From contig NZ_JASVWF010000003.1 in assembly GCF_030286555.1 (NCBI RefSeq), positions 310,001-374,000 on the forward strand: a stretch of DNA of 64,000 bases, read 5' to 3'. Below the pieces are notes generated by a model. It worked only from the letters and a program-made list of their open reading frames with translations. It was not told the DNA's origin and searched no databases. A program made the translations under genes and the position numbers. How positions within the stretch are numbered: the first letter of the stretch is position 1; each line of letters starts with the position of its first letter. This document shows positions 42,561 to 51,304 of the stretch, piece by piece. Origin of the DNA: Actinomycetospora termitidis. Its GTDB lineage: Bacteria; Actinomycetota; Actinomycetes; Mycobacteriales; Pseudonocardiaceae.

Positions 42561-43445
42561 TCAGAGCAGTTCGGTGACCACGCGGGCGGCGTGCTCGAGG
42601 CCGCGCAGGGACTCCCGCGTGCACGCCGGGTGCTGGGCGTGCACGGCCAGGCGGAAGAGCAGGCCGTGCAGCAGCATCTGCGGCCACGCCTCCAGGTGCG
42701 CCCAGCGCGTGACGATGCCGGAATCGGCCCCGCCCCAGGCCAGCGCGTCCACGACGACGACCGCGGCGGCCCACTCCGCCGGACGCCAGAACGGCACGAG
42801 GTCCAGGACGGCGGGTGGGCCCTGGTCGGCGTCCGCCGCCCCGCCCGGGCCCTCGAAGAGCACCGTGCCGAACAGGTCGCCGTGCACGAGCTGGTTCGGC
42901 AGCGTCGTCGCGACCCGTCGTCGAGCCAGCTCGGCGAAGAGGTCACCGCCGGTCTCGGCGTCCAGGGACGCCTTCTTCTCGCCGAACGCCGCGCGGTCGG
43001 CGCGGGCGAGGATGTCGTCGCGGTCGTCGACCAGGCGCGGCCGGGACAGGCGCGCGGTGGCCCGGTGCAGCCGCAGCGACACCGCCACCACGTCGTCGTG
43101 CCGCGGGCGGATCTCCCCGGCGACGTCGTGGCAGGCGGCCCAGCCGGAGACGACGCGCCGCCCGTCGGAGCCCCGCACGGGCCGGGCGAGACGCACGCCG
43201 TCGACGCCGTCGGTGCCCAGCTCCTCGAGCGTCGCCGCCGACCAAGCGGCGAGCACGGTGTCGGACACCGGCCGCAGCAGGACGCCGTCGCAGCTCCACG
43301 CGGGCCCGGGCAGGTGCGGACGCGGGCGCGGCACCGAGTCCCGCACGCCGAAGGCGGTGCGGACGTGCAGCGGGGGGCCCTCGGGCTCCCCTGCGGCAGG
43401 GTCGTCGGAGGAGCCCTGGGAGGAGTCCTGAGCCACCGCGGTCAT
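42561..43445 (-). CDS. Actinobacterial TIGR02569-like protein (kinase-like fold)
   Basis: 294 aa. LPNQLVHGDLFGTVLFEG and AVLDLVPFWRPAEW resemble the catalytic loop (HGD) and the metal-binding Asp segment of aminoglycoside-phosphotransferase-like proteins. The length and the RTAFGVRDSVPRPRPHLPGPAW N-terminal region fit the actinobacterial family I know as TIGR02569. The function is unknown; it may phosphorylate a small molecule. ATG at 43445. It lies between narK and menC without tight coupling. Confidence 0.72.
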   Translation of the reverse strand: MTAVAQDSSQGSSDDPAAGEPEGPPLHVRTAFGVRDSVPRPRPHLPGPAWSCDGVLLRPVSDTVLAAWSAATLEELGTDGVDGVRLARPVRGSDGRRVVSGWAACHDVAGEIRPRHDDVVAVSLRLHRATARLSRPRLVDDRDDILARADRAAFGEKKASLDAETGGDLFAELARRRVATTLPNQLVHGDLFGTVLFEGPGGAADADQGPPAVLDLVPFWRPAEWAAAVVVVDALAWGGADSGIVTRWAHLEAWPQMLLHGLLFRLAVHAQHPACTRESLRGLEHAARVVTELL

Positions 43446-43566
43446 CGTTCCCCCGTCGCCCCGCCGAGCCTGACCGTCACGCTCCGCACGCTACCGCCGA
43501 CACGGGTCGAGTCAGGGGCACGTGGACCGGCGTGTCCGTCCGCACCGGTGGAGCGCCGATCCCCGC

Positions 43567-44559
43567 TCAGGACCCCGGGACCATGCGTAGCACCCGGGCC
43601 ACCCGGTCGAGCCACCACGTGGCCCGGTCCGGGGACATCGCCGGGAGGTTCCCGACGGCGGGTCCGGGCGCGTCCGGCAGGACCGGCAGCTCCCCGCCGG
43701 CAGGCACGAGGGAGTCGAGGACCGTGTCCTGCGCCAGCAGGCTCGTGGTGCCCAGGCCGCACGCGTACGGCAGCTCCGGCAGGGCGCCGGCGAGCGCGAG
43801 GCCGGCGGCGAGCCCGACCGAGCTCTCCACGGCCGACGACACCACGCACGGCAGCCCGATCGCCTCCGCGATCCGCAGCGAGGCGGCCACCCCGCCCAGC
43901 GGTGCGACCTTGACGACGGCGACGTCCGCGGCGTCCGCCTCGACGACCCGCATCGGGTCGGAGGCCCGCCGGATCGATTCGTCCGCGGCGACCGGGACGT
44001 CGACCCGACGCCGCACCGCGGCCAGCTCCTCGACGGTGCGGCACGGCTGCTCGACGTACTCCAGCCCGCCCGCGGCACGATCCAGGCCCCGGATCGCCGC
44101 CACCGCGTCGTCCACGGCCCACCCGCCGTTGGCGTCGACCCGCACACGCCCGCCCGGGCCCAGGGCGGAGCGGACGGCCTCGACCCGGGCGAGGTCGTCG
44201 GCGGCGGACTGCCCGGCCTCGGCGACCTTGACCTTCGCGGTCCGCGCGCCCGAGGCGGTGACGATGGTGTGCGCCTGCTCCGGCCCGACGGCGGGGACGG
44301 TCGCGTTGACCGGCACGCTCGTCCGCCGCGGCGCGGGCCACGCCGGGCCGAGCGCGGACTCCAGCGCGCACGCCAACCAGGGCACGGCCTCGTCGTCGTC
44401 GTACTCGACGAACGGGCAGAACTCGCCCCACCCGCCGTCGGGACCCTGCAGCAGGAGCGTCTCGCGCGTCGTGATGCCGCGGAACCGGACCCGCATCGGC
44501 AGGGCCACGGGTACGGCCCGGAGCACGACGCCACCGACGGTCGTGACCTGGTCCTCCAC
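43567..44559 (-). CDS. menC: o-Succinylbenzoate synthase MenC
   Basis: 330 aa, enolase superfamily. Catalytic Lys region TAKVKVAE, metal ligands RVDANGGW, YVEQP and AADES, and the second Lys in VVKVAPLGG are all present. It dehydrates SHCHC to o-succinylbenzoate in menaquinone synthesis. GTG 44559 is taken as start; a TTG at 44568 is possible. It is divergent from menE with a gap of about 50 bp, so the two steps share a control region. Confidence 0.92.
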   Translation of the reverse strand: MEDQVTTVGGVVLRAVPVALPMRVRFRGITTRETLLLQGPDGGWGEFCPFVEYDDDEAVPWLACALESALGPAWPAPRRTSVPVNATVPAVGPEQAHTIVTASGARTAKVKVAEAGQSAADDLARVEAVRSALGPGGRVRVDANGGWAVDDAVAAIRGLDRAAGGLEYVEQPCRTVEELAAVRRRVDVPVAADESIRRASDPMRVVEADAADVAVVKVAPLGGVAASLRIAEAIGLPCVVSSAVESSVGLAAGLALAGALPELPYACGLGTTSLLAQDTVLDSLVPAGGELPVLPDAPGPAVGNLPAMSPDRATWWLDRVARVLRMVPGS

Positions 44560-44612
44560 CCAGCCCAACGTAGCGCGTGATCATCGTCGGCGGGCGCGCC
44601 TACCGTGGGGGC

Positions 44613-45785
44613 ATGGAGCGTTCCCGCCCGGTCGAGGTCGTGCCCACCGACGGCTCCGCCGCCGCGGCCCACGCGCTGGGCGAGCGGCTCGTGTCCGCGG
44701 TCGCCGGCCACGGCCCGGCGGTCCTGCCGACCGGCCCCGACGACCCGCCGCCCCCCGCGCACCTCACCGCCCCGGTCCCGGCCGGGGTGGCCGCCGTCGT
44801 GACGACGTCGGGGTCGACCGGCGTCCCGAAGGCGGTCCTGCTCTCGGGGACCGCGCTGGCGGCGTCGGCGGCGTCGACGACCGCGCGCCTCGGTGGCGAG
44901 GGCCGCTGGCTGCTCGCGCTGCCCGCCCACCACGTCGCCGGGGTCCAGGTGCTGCTGCGCTCCGCCCGGGCGGGGGTGCCGGCGGCGGTGATGGACCTGC
45001 GGGACGGGTTCCGCCCGGACGCGTTCGCCGCCGCCGTGGCCGAGGCGCGACCGACCGTCTCCCGGCTGTCCCTGGTGCCCACCCAGCTCCGCCGCCTCCT
45101 CGACGACGCCGGGGCGGGCCTGGCCGCGGTGCGGCGCTTCGACGCCGTGCTGATCGGCGGGGCCGCCGCGGAGGCCGCCCTGCTGGACCGCGCCCGGGAG
45201 GCCGGCGTGCGGGTGGTGACGACGTACGGCATGAGCGAGACCTGCGGCGGCTGCGTGTACGACGGTGTGCCCCTGGACCGGGTCACCGCCGAGATCGTCG
45301 ACCCCGACCCGTCCGGTGTCGGACGGATCGTGCTCGGCGGGGCGACGATCGCCGAGGGATACCAGGGGCTGGACGACCCCGCGTTCCTGCCCGGCCGCCG
45401 CTTCGCCACCTCCGACCTCGGCCGGCTCGCCCCCGACGGCCGCCTGGAGGTCCTCGGCCGTGCCGACGACGTCATCGTGACCGGCGGCGAGAAGGTGCCC
45501 CCGGCCGTCGTCGAGAAGGCCCTGCTCGAGATGCCGGGGGTGCGCGAGGCGTGCGTGGTCGGCGTGCCGGACGCCGAGTGGGGGTCGCGGGTCGTCGCCG
45601 TGGTGGCCGGGAGCGGGCTGGACCCCGAGGAGGTGCGACGGCAGGTCGCGCCGGCCCTCGGCCGTGCGGCGCCCCGCGCGGTGCGGGTGCTCGACGCCGT
45701 GCCCCTGCGCGGGATCGGCAAGCCGGACCGGACGGCGGTCCGTGACCTCTTCGACGAGGGGTCGGGGGCAACACGCCCGTCATGA
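44613..45785 (+). CDS. menE: o-Succinylbenzoate-CoA ligase MenE
   Basis: 390 aa, ANL-superfamily adenylate-forming enzyme, on the short side for the class. Motifs: TTSGSTGVPKAVLLS (P-loop), TYGMSETCGG, RFATSDLGRLAPDGRLEVLGRADD and VTGGEKVPP, with the C-terminal Lys in RGIGKPDRTA. It makes OSB-CoA for MenB (52450-53352). ATG at 44613. The GlnR-reductase fusion starts 20 bp after its stop and may be read from the same transcript. Confidence 0.92.
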   Translation: MERSRPVEVVPTDGSAAAAHALGERLVSAVAGHGPAVLPTGPDDPPPPAHLTAPVPAGVAAVVTTSGSTGVPKAVLLSGTALAASAASTTARLGGEGRWLLALPAHHVAGVQVLLRSARAGVPAAVMDLRDGFRPDAFAAAVAEARPTVSRLSLVPTQLRRLLDDAGAGLAAVRRFDAVLIGGAAAEAALLDRAREAGVRVVTTYGMSETCGGCVYDGVPLDRVTAEIVDPDPSGVGRIVLGGATIAEGYQGLDDPAFLPGRRFATSDLGRLAPDGRLEVLGRADDVIVTGGEKVPPAVVEKALLEMPGVREACVVGVPDAEWGSRVVAVVAGSGLDPEEVRRQVAPALGRAAPRAVRVLDAVPLRGIGKPDRTAVRDLFDEGSGATRPS

Positions 45786-45805
45786 GCGGGTGATGACATG
45801 GGGCG

Positions 45806-48238
45806 ATGCACCTGCTCGTCCTGACCGGGGAGTCGCGGCTCGACGTCGTGCTCCCGGGGCTCGCGGTGCTGCCCGACCACCGGGTCGCCCTCGGCGCCCT
45901 CACCGCCGCCGAGGCGGTCACCTCCGCGGTCGACGTCGACGCGGTCCTCCTCGACGCGCGCACGCGTCCGTTCGCGGCGGCCGAGCTGGCGGCGACCGTG
46001 GACACGGTGCGGCCCGGGCTGCCGGTCGTCGTCGTGGTCGGCCCGGACGCGGCGTTCCCGGTCGAGGACGACGTGCCCGTCGACACGCTGCTCCTCCCCG
46101 ACGCGTCACCCGCCGAGGTCGCGGCCCGGCTGCGGCTGGTCGCCCGCCCCGTCCCGCCCGCCCCGCGCCCGCGCCGGGACCGCCGCCCGGCCGCGCCGCC
46201 CCCGGGCGCGCTGGTGGTCGACGAGCTCGTCGTCGACACCGTCGCCTACCAGGCCTGGCTCGCGGGCCGCCCACTCGCACTCGCCCGTCGGGAGCTGGAG
46301 CTCCTCGCCGCCCTGGCCGCGCGCCCGGGCCGCCCGATGAGCCGGACCGCCCTGCTCCGGCACGTGTGGGGCCGGGACTACGACGGCAGCGCCCGCACCG
46401 TCGACGTGCACGTCCGCCAGCTGCGCCGCGTGCTCGGACCCGGTCACCGCGAGATGATCCGCACCCTGCGCGGGGTCGGCTACGCCCTCTTCCCGACGGC
46501 GGGCCCTGCCGCGGCCGCCGCCGACGCCCCCGGCCGCGTGGCCGCGCCGCTGCGCCCGGAGGAGGCCCTCGACGCGCCGTCCGCCCCGGCCCGTCCCGGC
46601 GGACGGGACGCGCCCGGCGACGTCGTCGCGAGCAAGCGCGCCGGGCTGCCGCTGGACCTGGACGCGATCGCCGAGCCGACCCGGCTGGGCGCCCTCGAGC
46701 GCTACAGCCTCAAGACGCTCGGGGCCTGCTCGGAGGGCGACGACGGGCTCTTCCTCCTGCGGGCCCGCACCCGGGGACGTATCCCGGTGGCGGCCGCCCG
46801 CGCGCTCGCCGCGCTGCTGCGCGAGCGCGACCTCGGGCCGGTGCACCTGACGACCCGCCAGCAGCTGGAGCTGCACGACGTGCCGGCCGGGCTCGTCGTC
46901 GGGACCCTCGACGCCCTGCACGCGGCCGGCCTGGACACCGCCGCGACCTGCGGCCACACGGTCCGCGGGGTGACCAGCTGTCCCGACGCCGGGGTCTCGG
47001 CCGAGGAGCCCTTCGACTGCACCCCCGACGCCGACCGGCTCACCGACTCGCTGCTGCGGCTCGGCCCGGAGCTCAACACCCGCCTGCCGCAGCGCTTCAC
47101 GATCAGCCTCGGCGGCTGCCCCGGGTGCCGAGGGCAGGCGAAGGTGTCCGACGTCGGGCTCGTGTCCGTGCTCGACGACGAGGGCCGGCCGGGCTACGAA
47201 CTGTGGGTCGGCGGCGGGCTCGGCCGGTCGCGGCCGACGCTGGCGACGCGCCTCGCGCCCTTCGTCCCGCGCGACCGGCTGCTGCCCGCCGTGCACGCGG
47301 TGCTGGCGGTCTTCCTCGCCCACGGGGCGTTCGAGAACCCCAACCGGGCGCGGTTGAAGTTCCTGGTCGCGCGCCTCGGCCTCCCTCGCTTCCGCGCGCT
47401 CGTCGTGGAGGCCGAGACCGATCTGCGGCACCGGCCGTGGCCGGCGCCGGCCCCGCTGCCCGAGGTCCGCGTGCCCGGGGTCCCCGAGGGCCCGGCTCCG
47501 CCCGACGGCTGGGGCGACGACGTCCGTCCGCAACGCACCCCGGGGCTCGCCACGGTCACGGTCACCGTGCCGCTGGGGAGCCTGTCCGCGGCGGCGCTGG
47601 AGGCCGTGGCCGAGGTCGCGGGAGAGATGGGCGACGGGAGCGTGCGGCTGACCCGCGAGCAGAACGTGGTGGTCCGGGACGTGCCGGTCGGCCGCGTCGA
47701 GGCCCTCGCCGCCCGCGTCGCCGCCGTCGGCCTCGCCGTGCACACCGACCGCCCCGCCCGGGACGTGCGCGCCTGCGTCGGCGCCCCCTCCTGCGCGCTC
47801 GCGATCACCCCGACCCGCGACCTCGCCCGCGGCCTGTGGCACCTGCCCGCCCTGCGCCGGAACTCCGGCGTCGCGGTGAGCGTGTCCGGCTGCCCCGCGT
47901 CCTGCGCGCGCCACCAGGCCGCGGACCTCGGGCTCGCCGGCAACCTCGTGTCGGTCCGCGGGCACCGCGTGCCCGGATACCGGGTGCACCTCGGCGGCGA
48001 CCTGGGGCGCGACCGCCTCGGCACCGTCCTGGGGCGCGTCGCGGCCGACCAGGTCACGCAGCTCGTGGACCAGGTGGTCCGGACGTGGGAGGGCGTACGG
48101 GTCGGGCACGAGAGCCTCGCCGACACCGTGGCTCGCACCGGCCTGGAGCCGTTCGTGTCCGCCCTGCGCGGGCTGCCCGGCCTGTCCTGGGAGGCGGGCG
48201 ACGACGAGCGCCCGTCGCTCCCGCTGGTCACCCGCTGA
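45806..48238 (+). CDS. GlnR-like response regulator fused to a siroheme nitrite/sulfite reductase
   Basis: 810 aa in one open frame. Residues 1-110: GlnR-like receiver with Asp50 (VLLDAR) but without the full acidic pocket, as in orphan GlnR. About 135-232: OmpR-type winged helix (RRELELLAAL, LLRHVWGRDYDGSARTVDVH, LRGVGYALF). About 233-290: Ala/Pro linker. About 290-810: NirA/sulfite-reductase core with two ferredoxin-like halves (LTTRQQLELHDV; LTREQNVVVRDV) and the siroheme/[4Fe-4S] ligands C657-x5-C663 and C696-x3-C700. A nitrogen regulator is thus tethered to an assimilatory redox enzyme. It might be a siroheme-based sensor, a DNA-bound reductase, or a reductase with a vestigial module. 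The narK-nirB operon is 3.4 kb away. ATG at 45806. Confidence 0.9.
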   Translation: MHLLVLTGESRLDVVLPGLAVLPDHRVALGALTAAEAVTSAVDVDAVLLDARTRPFAAAELAATVDTVRPGLPVVVVVGPDAAFPVEDDVPVDTLLLPDASPAEVAARLRLVARPVPPAPRPRRDRRPAAPPPGALVVDELVVDTVAYQAWLAGRPLALARRELELLAALAARPGRPMSRTALLRHVWGRDYDGSARTVDVHVRQLRRVLGPGHREMIRTLRGVGYALFPTAGPAAAAADAPGRVAAPLRPEEALDAPSAPARPGGRDAPGDVVASKRAGLPLDLDAIAEPTRLGALERYSLKTLGACSEGDDGLFLLRARTRGRIPVAAARALAALLRERDLGPVHLTTRQQLELHDVPAGLVVGTLDALHAAGLDTAATCGHTVRGVTSCPDAGVSAEEPFDCTPDADRLTDSLLRLGPELNTRLPQRFTISLGGCPGCRGQAKVSDVGLVSVLDDEGRPGYELWVGGGLGRSRPTLATRLAPFVPRDRLLPAVHAVLAVFLAHGAFENPNRARLKFLVARLGLPRFRALVVEAETDLRHRPWPAPAPLPEVRVPGVPEGPAPPDGWGDDVRPQRTPGLATVTVTVPLGSLSAAALEAVAEVAGEMGDGSVRLTREQNVVVRDVPVGRVEALAARVAAVGLAVHTDRPARDVRACVGAPSCALAITPTRDLARGLWHLPALRRNSGVAVSVSGCPASCARHQAADLGLAGNLVSVRGHRVPGYRVHLGGDLGRDRLGTVLGRVAADQVTQLVDQVVRTWEGVRVGHESLADTVARTGLEPFVSALRGLPGLSWEAGDDERPSLPLVTR

Positions 48239-48260
48239 CCCGGGGGTCCACGATCACCGG

Positions 48261-49001
48261 GTGACCCGTACCGAGCTCGTCGTCGAGACCCCCGACGGCC
48301 CCTGCCGCGCCACGCTGCACACCCCCGAGGGCGCCGGCCCCTGGCCCGGCGTCCTGTACTACCCGGACGCCGGCGGGGTGCGGGAGACGATCGCGGGCAT
48401 GGCGGACCGGCTCGCGGCGCACGGCTTCGCGGCCCTGCTGCCGGACATCTACCACCGCACGCCGTACCCGCCGTTCGACACGTCGACGCTGTTCGGGGAC
48501 CCGGAGGAGTTCGCCCGGCTCACGGAGCTCGCCCGCACCCTGACCCCCGAGCGGGTCGCCGCGGACGCCGGCGCGTACGTGGACGCGCTGACCGCCCGTC
48601 CCGAGGTCGCCGACGGCGGGGTCGGCGCGGTGGGCTACTGCTTCGGCGGGTCGATGGCGTTCCGGGCGGCGGCGGAACGACCGGCCCTCGTCGCCGCCGT
48701 CGCGACCTTCCACGGCGGCGGGCTCGCGACGCCGGACGTCCCGACGAGCCCGCACCGCCTGCTCGGGTCGGTCCGCGCGGCGGTGTACGTCGCGGCCGCC
48801 ACGGACGACGACTCGTTCGACGCCGAGGCCCACGAGCGGCTGCGCGCGGCCTTCGACGACACCGGCGTGCCCGGGACGATCGAGACCTACCCGGCGGCCC
48901 ACGGGTTCGCGGTGCCGGACAACCCCACCCACGACGACGACGCGGACCGCCGCCACCTCGACGCCATGGTGACGTTCCTGCGCGAGCACCTCACGCGCTG
49001 A
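48261..49001 (+). CDS. Dienelactone hydrolase family protein
   Basis: 246 aa alpha/beta hydrolase. The nucleophile is Cys in VGYCFGGSMA, with acid Asp in AATDDDSFDA and His in PAAHGFAVPDN, the Cys-Asp-His triad of dienelactone hydrolases. The N-terminal segment GVLYYPDAGGVRETI is the oxyanion region. It is probably a cytoplasmic lactone or ester hydrolase; the substrate is unknown. GTG start at 48261. Its last 11 bp overlap the convergent FUSC gene. Confidence 0.9.
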   Translation: MTRTELVVETPDGPCRATLHTPEGAGPWPGVLYYPDAGGVRETIAGMADRLAAHGFAALLPDIYHRTPYPPFDTSTLFGDPEEFARLTELARTLTPERVAADAGAYVDALTARPEVADGGVGAVGYCFGGSMAFRAAAERPALVAAVATFHGGGLATPDVPTSPHRLLGSVRAAVYVAAATDDDSFDAEAHERLRAAFDDTGVPGTIETYPAAHGFAVPDNPTHDDDADRRHLDAMVTFLREHLTR

Positions 49002-51204
49002 CCTCCGCGCGCGGCGCGATCCGTTCCAGGGCCGCGAGGTCGTCCGCGAGCCAGCCGAGCCAGCCCCAGGCGTCGACCAGGCGCAGCGCGACGGCGGGGT
49101 GGGCGGCGCGGTCGGGGAGGTCGGCGACCGCCCGCAGGCCGTCCCGCACGAGGCCCGTCGGCGGGGCGGGGACCGGGCGCGGGTCGCCGTCGTGACCCAG
49201 CTCGGCCGCCCAGTGGTGGTACCGGTCGGTGACGACCGCGACGTCCTCGCGCAGCCGCGCCGCGAGGCCCGGCCACGGCGCGGCACAGGCCGGTCCGGGC
49301 TCGGCCGCGAGCGCGCTCCGGGCGCCCCGACTCACCCGGTGGAGCACGGCGAGCACGACCATCCAGTCCAGGTCGTGGTCGTGCCCGCGGTGGTGCTCGG
49401 ACCGGAACTGGGTGTAGGTCGCCTCGTACCGGGCGATCCCCACGACCGTCGCGGCGAGACGGTCGGACACCACCTGGCGCGGGACCGTCCCCGCGAGCCA
49501 CGCGGTCGTGCCGTCGACGAGCTCCGCGGCGTCCTCGAGACCGAGCGACGCGGCCCGACGGATCTCGCCGTGGCCGCCGGCGGGCCACACGGCGACACCG
49601 ACCAGGAGCCCGATCGCGGCCCCGAGGAACACGTCGAGCACGCGCTCCGGGCCGAGCATCCACGTCGGCGGGGCGAGCTGCGCGAACAGGACCGCGACGA
49701 CGAGGGTGAAGCAGGCCTGCGCGGCGACCGTCCCGGCAAATCGGCCGGAGGCGACCGCCACCACCACGACCACCGGCAGCAGCGCCCCCGTCGCCACCGG
49801 GTGCGGCCCGACGAGCAGCACGAGCCCGATCGCCAGTGCCCCGCCGATCGTCGTCCCCAGCAGCGCCGGCGGCAGGGCGGCCCGGGTCGACGCGGCCGAC
49901 GTCCGCAGGAGCGTCAACGTCGCGAGCAGGACCCAGAACCCGTGCGCCACGTCCAGCTCGCCGGCGACCAGGCGGGCGAGGGCCAGGCCGACGCCCAGCC
50001 GCAGCGCGTTCTGCAGGTACACCGACCGCAGCGAGAGGTGGCACCGCACGCGCCGCCACCACAGGCGCACCGGAGAGGCACCGGCGTACCAGAACGGGTC
50101 GTCGGCGAGGTCCTCGCCCGGGCCGGTCGGGGTCGGGACCGGCCGCCGGGGCGCCAGCACGGCGTGCGTCGCCAGCACGACGATGCGCGCCTCCTCGGCG
50201 ACCTGCGAGACCGCGACGGCGGTCTCGGCGCGCACCACCGCCTCCTCCCCCGGCCCCAGGACCTCCACCGCGTGCAGCCGCCGCGCCGTGAACGCGGCGC
50301 GGGCCGCGTCGAGGCCGTCGAGGTCCGGGGCCGCCCGATGGCCGGCGAGCGCGGCGGCCACCTGGTGCAGGGAGTGCGCGACGGCGGCCAGCAGCGCCCG
50401 CGGCGCCTCGGGGTCCGGGGCGGTCCCGGGACCGATCGGGGCGGGCGGCCACTCCTCGAGGGCCACGACCCGCTGGTGCAGCGCGCGCAGCGCCGCGGCG
50501 AGATGCGTCAGCCCCCGGTCGGCGGCGTCCGGGCCGGTCGGGCGCTCGGCGACCGGGACGACCGAGAGCCGCAGCCGCTCCGCCGTCCACGTCGAGGTCC
50601 GTCGGGCCCGGGCGAGGTCCGCCCCGTCGGTCGCCAGTGCCTCGAGGTGCGCGGCGAGCGCGCGGGCGGCGGCCGCGGCCCGCCGGGCGAACGGGTGGGG
50701 CGACGCGGGCGGGAGCAGGAACCGGTCGGCCAGCGCGAGCAGCGCGGTGCCGATCACGAGCCCGACGAGCCGCAGCGGGAGCTGGTCGGGCTCGAACGGC
50801 GGGAACGACGGCAGGATGTAGAGCAGGTGCAGGCCGACGACGACGCCCGCCGCGCGCGGTCCGCCCAGCGCGAGCAGGGCCACCGCGACGCCCGCGACGA
50901 GCACCCCGAGCGTCGCGGCCCAGGTGTCGACGGCGAGCAGCGACCCGAGGGTCACCAGCACCAGCCCGGCTGCGCAGCACGTCGCGATCGTGCGGAGGCG
51001 CTGCGCGGGGGTGCCGCTGACGTCGGAGAAGACGCCGAACCCGAGCACGCCGAAGACCGCGTACACCGCCACGGTCGGCTCGCCCAGCCCGTAGCGGCAC
51101 ACGAGGAACCCGACCGACGCCGCGACCGCGATCCGGACCGCCCGACGGGTCGCCGCCAGCCCGGGATCGCGGCGCAGCAGCCACCGCAGGAGACGCCGCC
51201 GCAC
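48991..51204 (-). CDS. FUSC-family membrane protein (aromatic acid exporter-like)
   Basis: 737 aa built as two similar halves. Each has about six membrane helices (residues about 25-165 and 390-520) followed by a soluble helical region. VYAVFGVLGFGVFSDVSGTPAQRL and ARLVAGELDVAHGFWVLLATLTLLR are the repeated cores. The layout matches FUSC proteins, which export aromatic carboxylic acids or modify the envelope. The start is GTG 51204, as the sequence upstream loses family character. It is divergent from the flavin monooxygenase, consistent with aromatic metabolism. Confidence 0.82.
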   Translation of the reverse strand: MRRRLLRWLLRRDPGLAATRRAVRIAVAASVGFLVCRYGLGEPTVAVYAVFGVLGFGVFSDVSGTPAQRLRTIATCCAAGLVLVTLGSLLAVDTWAATLGVLVAGVAVALLALGGPRAAGVVVGLHLLYILPSFPPFEPDQLPLRLVGLVIGTALLALADRFLLPPASPHPFARRAAAAARALAAHLEALATDGADLARARRTSTWTAERLRLSVVPVAERPTGPDAADRGLTHLAAALRALHQRVVALEEWPPAPIGPGTAPDPEAPRALLAAVAHSLHQVAAALAGHRAAPDLDGLDAARAAFTARRLHAVEVLGPGEEAVVRAETAVAVSQVAEEARIVVLATHAVLAPRRPVPTPTGPGEDLADDPFWYAGASPVRLWWRRVRCHLSLRSVYLQNALRLGVGLALARLVAGELDVAHGFWVLLATLTLLRTSAASTRAALPPALLGTTIGGALAIGLVLLVGPHPVATGALLPVVVVVAVASGRFAGTVAAQACFTLVVAVLFAQLAPPTWMLGPERVLDVFLGAAIGLLVGVAVWPAGGHGEIRRAASLGLEDAAELVDGTTAWLAGTVPRQVVSDRLAATVVGIARYEATYTQFRSEHHRGHDHDLDWMVVLAVLHRVSRGARSALAAEPGPACAAPWPGLAARLREDVAVVTDRYHHWAAELGHDGDPRPVPAPPTGLVRDGLRAVADLPDRAAHPAVALRLVDAWGWLGWLADDLAALERIAPRAEVSA

Positions 51205-51304
51205 CGCGTCATCGTGGCGGCGCCCGCCCGCGACCGGTAGTCCCCGCGACCGGGCGGCTCTACGGTCGATCTGCTCGTGCCCGACGCCGAGGGAGGGGAC
51301 ACCG

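Noticed and set aside
46538-46540. Independent start (GTG) for the reductase within the fusion gene
   Set aside because: There is no Shine-Dalgarno-like sequence before it and no stop codon ends the upstream regulator frame, so a single fused protein is the simpler reading.
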